The translations under genes were made by a program, and so were the position numbers. Below are positions 6,047 through 9,031 of a DNA stretch of 9,031 nt, piece after piece. Below the pieces are notes generated by a model. The model was not told where the DNA came from, searched no databases, and saw only the letters and a program-made list of their open reading frames with translations. Every line of letters begins with the position of its first letter. The first letter of the stretch is position 1. Where the stretch lies: assembly GCA_025359585.1 (NCBI GenBank), contig JANYFX010000210.1:1-9031 (forward strand), written 5' to 3'. This stretch comes from Rhizobacter sp. Its GTDB lineage: Bacteria; Pseudomonadota; Gammaproteobacteria; Burkholderiales; Burkholderiaceae_C.

Positions 6047-6060
6047 GAGCCCGAAGGCTC
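6047..6060 (-). other. UUCG-tetraloop hairpin just after rpsU
   Basis: The transcript would contain GAGCC-UUCG-GGCUC, a five-pair stem capped by the especially stable C(UUCG)G tetraloop. It lies 12 bases after the rpsU stop codon and before the terminator stem. Such a hairpin could protect the 3' end of the rpsU message from exonucleases. Confidence 0.55.
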
Positions 6061-6072
6061 AGTACAGCGGGC

Positions 6073-6285
6073 TCAGAACAGCTTCTTCGGCAGCTGCATG
6101 CTGCGCACGCGCTTGAAGTGGCGCTTCACGGCAGCAGCCTTCTTGCGCTTGCGCTCGGCGGTGGGCTTTTCGTAGAACTCGCGGGCACGCAGGTCGGTCA
6201 GCAGCCCGAGCTTCTCGATGGTGCGCTTGAAGCGGCGCAGTGCCACGTCGAATGGCTCGTTTTCTTTGACGCGAATCGTAGTCAT
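6073..6285 (-). CDS. rpsU: 30S ribosomal protein bS21
   Basis: This 70-residue, strongly basic protein is bS21, which sits on the 30S platform near the anti-Shine-Dalgarno end of 16S rRNA and takes part in initiation. The whole sequence is of family type: MTTIRVKENEPFDVALRRFK, then the KLGLLTDLRAREFYEKPTAER stretch given here in part (LRAREFYEKPTAERKRKKAA), and a C-terminus ending MQLPKKLF as in betaproteobacteria. The ATG at 6285 is chosen because it begins the conserved MTTIRVK. The open frame runs a further 70 codons upstream, but those residues are not family-like. The bases directly upstream (AACCTCTAC) contain no Shine-Dalgarno motif, which is unusual for a highly expressed ribosomal gene. 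A strong promoter lies about 110 bases upstream. Confidence 0.97.
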   Translation of the reverse strand: MTTIRVKENEPFDVALRRFKRTIEKLGLLTDLRAREFYEKPTAERKRKKAAAVKRHFKRVRSMQLPKKLF

Positions 6286-6335
6286 GTAGAGGTTGAATCT
6301 TGGGGTTGGCCGCGCGGCTCGTCGCTGCACGGGGT

Positions 6336-6365
6336 TTAAATCGTCTTGTCTGAGAAGCGCTCCAT
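6336..6365 (-). CDS. Possible nine-residue leader ORF before rpsU
   Basis: Within the rpsU leader the minus strand has ATG at 6365-6363 followed by nine sense codons in all (MERFSDKTI) and TAA at 6338-6336. A weak TAGG lies about nine bases upstream. It could be a translated leader peptide, but a frame this short can arise by chance. It has no family resemblance. Confidence 0.2.
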   Translation of the reverse strand: MERFSDKTI

Positions 6366-6393
6366 TGAAACGCCTACCCGGCAAAGAACGTCG

Positions 6394-6422
6394 ATTATAG
6401 CCCGGGCTCAGGCCACGTGCAA
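6394..6422 (-). promoter_or_regulatory. Near-consensus sigma-70 promoter of rpsU
   Basis: On the minus strand TTGCAC (6417-6422) and TATAAT (6394-6399) are exactly 17 bases apart. The -35 box lies inside the last codons of the flavoprotein gene, whose stop is at 6408-6410. Transcription would start near 6387 and give a leader of about 100 bases before the bS21 ATG. This is the best promoter match in the window and fits a ribosomal protein gene. Confidence 0.85.
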
Positions 6423-7622
6423 TGTGGCCGCCATGGCGCGGGCGCAGGCGGCCGCGCTGGCCCAGGCCCACTGGAAGTTGTAGCCGCCGAGCCAACCGGT
6501 CACGTCGACCACTTCGCCGATGAAAAACAGGCCCGAGGTGCGGGCGCTTTCCAGGCTCTGCGAGCTGAGTTCACGGGTGTCGATGCCCCCGTCGGTCACT
6601 TCGGCCTTGCGGTAGCCCTCTGTGCCCTGCGGCTTGAGTTCCCAGCGCTGCAGGCGGGCGGCCAGGTCGGCCAGATCGCGGTCGCGTTGGTCGGGCATGG
6701 GGCGTTGGGCGAGTTCCGGGGTGTCTGCCAGCCAGGCCTCGGCCATCCGCTTCGGGATCAGCTCACCGAGTTCGTTCGCGAGCAGGCGCCGCGAAGAGAG
6801 CTTGGCTGCCAAGAGGGCTTCCTTCAGATCGCGGCCCGGCGCCAGATCGATGCGGATCGGTGTGCCCTCTGACCAATAGCTCGAAATCTGCAGCACGGCC
6901 GGGCCACTCAGCCCACGGTGGGTGAACAGCAGGTCTTCGGCAAACATCGTGCGGCCCTTGCCGGTGCCGGTTTCGATCTTCACTTCGACGGCGGCGCCCG
7001 ACAGCGCGGCGAACGGCGCCCAGCTCACCGGGTCGAAGGTCAGCGGGACGAGAGCCGGGCGGGTCTCGATGAGCTTGTGGCCGAACTGGCGTGCCAGTCG
7101 GTAGCCGAAGTCGCTGGCGCCGATCTTCGGGATCGACAGGCCGCCCGTCGCCACGACGAGGCGAGCCGCGCGCACGACGCCGCGGTCGGTCTCCAGTTCG
7201 AAGCCCGGTTCCGTGCTGCGCACTGCGTTCACCGCGCAACCGTGCCAGCGTGTCACGCCGCCTGTCTCGCACTCGCGCAGCAGCATCTCGATGACCTGCT
7301 CGCTGCTGTCGTCGCAAAAGAGCTGGCCCTTGTGCTTCTCGTGCCAGCCGATGTGATGGCGCCGCAGCAGGGCGATGAAGTCCTGCGGCGTGTAGCGCGC
7401 CAGGGCCGAGCGGCAGAAGTGCGGGTTGGCCGAGATGAAGTTCGCGGGCGTCGTGTCGCGGTTCGTGAAGTTGCAGCGGCCACCGCCCGAGATGCGGATC
7501 TTCTCGGCGACCTTCGGCGAATGGTCGATCAGCAAGACGCGCAAGCCGAGCTGACCGGCGATGCCCGCGCAATGCAAACCCGCCGCACCGGCACCGACGA
7601 TGATCGCGTCGCAGGGCGTCAT
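6408..7622 (-). CDS. NAD(P)/FAD-dependent oxidoreductase, BaiN/YhiN (HI0933-like) family
   Basis: This 404-residue flavoprotein has the Rossmann dinucleotide motif IIVGAGAAGLHCAG at 7-20, the family hallmark ISGGGRCNFTN at 44-54, the ATGGLSIPKIGASDFGY block at 157-173 and the C-terminal FAD-contacting block GEVVDVTGWLGGYNFQ at 369-384. These define the TIGR00275/HI0933-like group that includes E. coli YhiN and BaiN. BaiN acts in bile-acid dehydroxylation in gut clostridia, but in proteobacteria the substrate is not established. It is cytosolic and of normal length. The ATG at 7622 places the Rossmann strand correctly at the N-terminus; its ribosome binding site is weak (GCAGG), and a GTG at 7640 in frame is an alternative. 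The frame stays open upstream to about 7889, but that part overlaps the neighbouring gene and is not coding. Confidence 0.92.
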   Translation of the reverse strand: MTPCDAIIVGAGAAGLHCAGIAGQLGLRVLLIDHSPKVAEKIRISGGGRCNFTNRDTTPANFISANPHFCRSALARYTPQDFIALLRRHHIGWHEKHKGQLFCDDSSEQVIEMLLRECETGGVTRWHGCAVNAVRSTEPGFELETDRGVVRAARLVVATGGLSIPKIGASDFGYRLARQFGHKLIETRPALVPLTFDPVSWAPFAALSGAAVEVKIETGTGKGRTMFAEDLLFTHRGLSGPAVLQISSYWSEGTPIRIDLAPGRDLKEALLAAKLSSRRLLANELGELIPKRMAEAWLADTPELAQRPMPDQRDRDLADLAARLQRWELKPQGTEGYRKAEVTDGGIDTRELSSQSLESARTSGLFFIGEVVDVTGWLGGYNFQWAWASAAACARAMAATLHVA

Positions 7623-7645
7623 GCCTGCGCACCACCGCACCCAGC

Positions 7646-7667
7646 CCTGGCGCTTGCAAGCGCCAGG
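7646..7667. repeat. 22-base perfect palindrome
   Basis: The arm CCTGGCGCTTG at 7646-7656 is followed immediately by its exact reverse complement at 7657-7667. It lies about 25 bases upstream of the flavoprotein start, in a 94-base gap between two minus-strand genes. Possible roles are a dimeric regulator site or, in RNA, a hairpin near the start of the message. No T run follows on either strand. Confidence 0.7.
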
Positions 7668-7682
7668 TCGTTCGTCAGGCGC

Positions 7683-7706
7683 GCAAGAGTGCGCCGGCAC
7701 TCTTGC
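7683..7706. repeat. Inverted repeat with ten-base perfect arms
   Basis: GCAAGAGTGC at 7683-7692 and GCACTCTTGC at 7697-7706 pair perfectly around GCCG. The hairpin follows the membrane hydroxylase stop (7717-7719) by ten bases on the transcribed strand, a terminator's position. It lacks a U tract, so a 3'-end stabiliser or Rho-linked site is as likely as an intrinsic terminator. Confidence 0.7.
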
Positions 7707-7716
7707 ATGTCCGGGC

Positions 7717-8847
7717 TCACCCCTTCCACCGGAACGGAAACGCGAGCTGCTTAAAGAACCCGTTCGGCACGTAGTCGCCAACCACACCGTAGTGTTCGGG
7801 CCAGGCCCGGTCCGACTGCACGGCCGTGCCGAACAGGTGGTCGAGGAAGGCGAAATGCGCGGCGTAGTTCTTGTCGATGGCCTCGTCATCCTGCGAGTGG
7901 TGCCAGTGGTGGAAGTTGGGCGTCACGATCACGTAGCGCAGCGGCCCGAGCCGCACGCTCACGTTGGCGTGGTTGAACACCGCCTGGAAACCGACGATCA
8001 CGATGTAGGTGTCGATCACTTCCTTGCTGAAGCCCAGCACGTAGATCGGCGCCAGCACCAGCGTGCGCGTGATGATGAGCTCGAGGATGTGCTGGCGCGA
8101 GCCGGCCAGCCAGTCCATGCTCTTCACACTGTGGTGGACCGCGTGCAGGCGCCACATCAACGGCACCTCGTGGTAGGCGCGGTGGGTCCAGTACTGCACC
8201 AGGTCGGCGACCAGCACGATCAGGAACACGGCCGCGAAGAAGTTGAGGTTCTGCACCCAACCGCGGATGCCGTCGTTCGCAGCCCAGCCGAAGAGCTTGT
8301 GCACCAGCAGGTTGGTGGCCAGCAGCACGAAGCCCACGATCATGTGGTTGACGATGAAGTGGTGAAAGTCGGTCTGCCACTCGGGGCGGAACACCGGCTG
8401 GTCCTTGCGCAGCGCGAACAGTTTTTCGATGAAGATGAAGATCAGCGTCGAGCCCAGCAGGTCGAGGATGAACCAGTCGAGGCCGATGTAAGGCGTGTCG
8501 TCGGCGAAGTCGTTGACCGGCACCTTGTGCCCGCCGAGCGCGAGCGTCAGGCCGATCAGCACGAACGCGGCCAGTGCGAGCCAACGGGCGCGGCCGCTGA
8601 TCACGTTGATCAGCGACAGCGCGCCGGCCACCACCATCGACCAGAACATCACCTGGCGCAGCACGTCGACGTTGTACGACTTGCGCAGCTGCGGCGTGGT
8701 CAGGTACTCGGGGAAGTGGAAGGCCAGCACGCCCAGGAAACACAGGATCGCGAGCGACAGCGCGATCACGCCGGTGATCAGCCCCTTGCCGGGGCGCAGT
8801 GCACCGTGCGACTCGCTGAGCTGGTTGAGTTTGTCGAGTTCTTTCAT
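7717..8847 (-). CDS. Sterol desaturase/fatty acid hydroxylase family membrane protein
   Basis: This 376-residue integral-membrane protein carries the eight-histidine di-iron motif set of the family: HRAYH at 222-226 (HxxxH), HAVHH at 235-239 (HxxHH) and HHWHH at 313-317 (HHxHH), with further conserved H293 (NHAN), H331 and H337. The two irons would activate oxygen to hydroxylate or desaturate a lipid-like substrate at the membrane face. Hydrophobic helices lie at about 22-44, 66-84, 88-104, 125-142, 165-185, 202-219 and 254-272. The catalytic domain occupies the second half; the first 120 residues add two or three helices not needed for the motif set. The ATG at 8847 has a GGGG-type ribosome binding site seven bases upstream. 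The substrate cannot be told from sequence; a carotenoid, hopanoid, ornithine lipid or fatty acid are all possible. Confidence 0.9.
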   Translation of the reverse strand: MKELDKLNQLSESHGALRPGKGLITGVIALSLAILCFLGVLAFHFPEYLTTPQLRKSYNVDVLRQVMFWSMVVAGALSLINVISGRARWLALAAFVLIGLTLALGGHKVPVNDFADDTPYIGLDWFILDLLGSTLIFIFIEKLFALRKDQPVFRPEWQTDFHHFIVNHMIVGFVLLATNLLVHKLFGWAANDGIRGWVQNLNFFAAVFLIVLVADLVQYWTHRAYHEVPLMWRLHAVHHSVKSMDWLAGSRQHILELIITRTLVLAPIYVLGFSKEVIDTYIVIVGFQAVFNHANVSVRLGPLRYVIVTPNFHHWHHSQDDEAIDKNYAAHFAFLDHLFGTAVQSDRAWPEHYGVVGDYVPNGFFKQLAFPFRWKG

Positions 8848-8874
8848 GCGCGCACCCCGGATATGCAGGCGCGC

Positions 8875-8880
8875 ATTATG
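8875..8880 (-). promoter_or_regulatory. Possible -10 box for the hydroxylase gene
   Basis: The minus strand reads CATAAT here, 27 bases before the ATG at 8847. There is no good -35 box (only TTCTCG at a short spacing), so this is tentative. A GCGGG/CCCGC hairpin at 8880-8894, between this gene and the upstream methyltransferase stop, may weakly end the upstream transcript. Confidence 0.3.
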
Positions 8881-8901
8881 CGGGCGGCACCCGCCGAGAA
8901 C

Positions 8902-9031
8902 TCAGGCTGCGCGCTCGTGCGAGCGGCTCTGTTCGATCGTCTGCAAGCCTCGCAAGACGTTGCCGACGATGATGATCGAAGGGCTCGCGAGCCCTTCGTC
9001 TCGCGTGGTGGCGGCCAGCGTCGCGAGTGTG
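8902..9031 (-). CDS. cobA: Uroporphyrinogen-III C-methyltransferase, C-terminal end (partial)
   Basis: Only the last 43 codons are present; the gene continues beyond the right edge. The residues include TLATLAATTRDEGLASPSII followed by IVGNVLRGLQ, which matches the C-terminal end of SUMT enzymes (CobA, or the CysG methylase domain), where a GTL..I segment precedes a conserved SPAxxVVGxVV strand. The enzyme adds two methyl groups from S-adenosylmethionine to uroporphyrinogen III, giving precorrin-2 for siroheme or cobalamin synthesis. The stop is TGA at 8904-8902. The catalytic parts lie outside the window, so whether it is free-standing CobA or part of a CysG fusion cannot be decided, but the tail ends soon after the SUMT fold as in CobA/CysG. 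Confidence 0.8.
   Translation of the reverse strand, partial: TLATLAATTRDEGLASPSIIIVGNVLRGLQTIEQSRSHERAA

Noticed and set aside
6286..6495. N-terminal extension of bS21 by 70 codons
   Set aside because: The bS21 family starts at MTTIRVK. The upstream frame overlaps the flavoprotein gene and the rpsU promoter.
7646..7706. CRISPR repeats or a mobile-element end
   Set aside because: The two palindromes differ in sequence, occur once each here, have no regular spacers, and there is no transposase or cas gene nearby.
7623..7889. N-terminal extension of the flavoprotein
   Set aside because: The open frame runs through both palindromes and into the hydroxylase gene. The Rossmann strand begins at the ATG at 7622, as in the family.

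Overview
The window looks like chromosomal DNA from a high-GC betaproteobacterium, most likely of the order Burkholderiales. The reasons are strongly GC-biased third codon positions, a 70-residue bS21 of the betaproteobacterial type followed by a YqeY-domain gene, and a Tat-type TRAP binding protein of the mannitol/chloroaromatic (COG4663-like) class. These are recognitions from memory, with no search behind them. Every stretch longer than about 160 bases is occupied by a gene.

Layout. Positions 1-154 hold a short piece that reads like the N-terminal part of a catalase-peroxidase (KatG), then about 100 bases I cannot identify that are rich in small inverted repeats. They abut a 5'-truncated pmbA/tldE gene (plus strand, to 1399). 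Next comes a plus-strand TRAP solute-binding protein gene (1500-2582) with its own promoter-like sequence. A symmetric, probably bidirectional terminator (about 2609-2635) separates it from the convergent minus-strand pair encoding the TRAP large (2656-4437) and small (4434-5051) membrane subunits. The three genes plausibly make one tripartite sodium-dependent carboxylate importer, but the binding protein is transcribed towards the permease genes rather than with them.

All the remaining genes lie on the minus strand. In transcription order they are the end of a uroporphyrinogen-III methyltransferase gene (8902-9031, partial), an integral-membrane sterol-desaturase/fatty-acid-hydroxylase family protein (7717-8847), a BaiN/YhiN-like flavoprotein (6408-7622), rpsU (6073-6285), a YqeY-domain protein (5542-5988) and a small DUF442-type rhodanese/phosphatase-like protein (5201-5545). 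The last two overlap by an ATGA junction. A near-consensus sigma-70 promoter in front of rpsU has its -35 box inside the end of the flavoprotein gene. A hairpin terminator or attenuator lies between rpsU and yqeY.

I see no mobile element, CRISPR array, phage or defence locus, and no clear new multi-gene system. The points most worth a second look are the KatG/PmbA junction at the left edge, the rpsU leader, the two perfect palindromes at 7646-7706 and the split TRAP locus.
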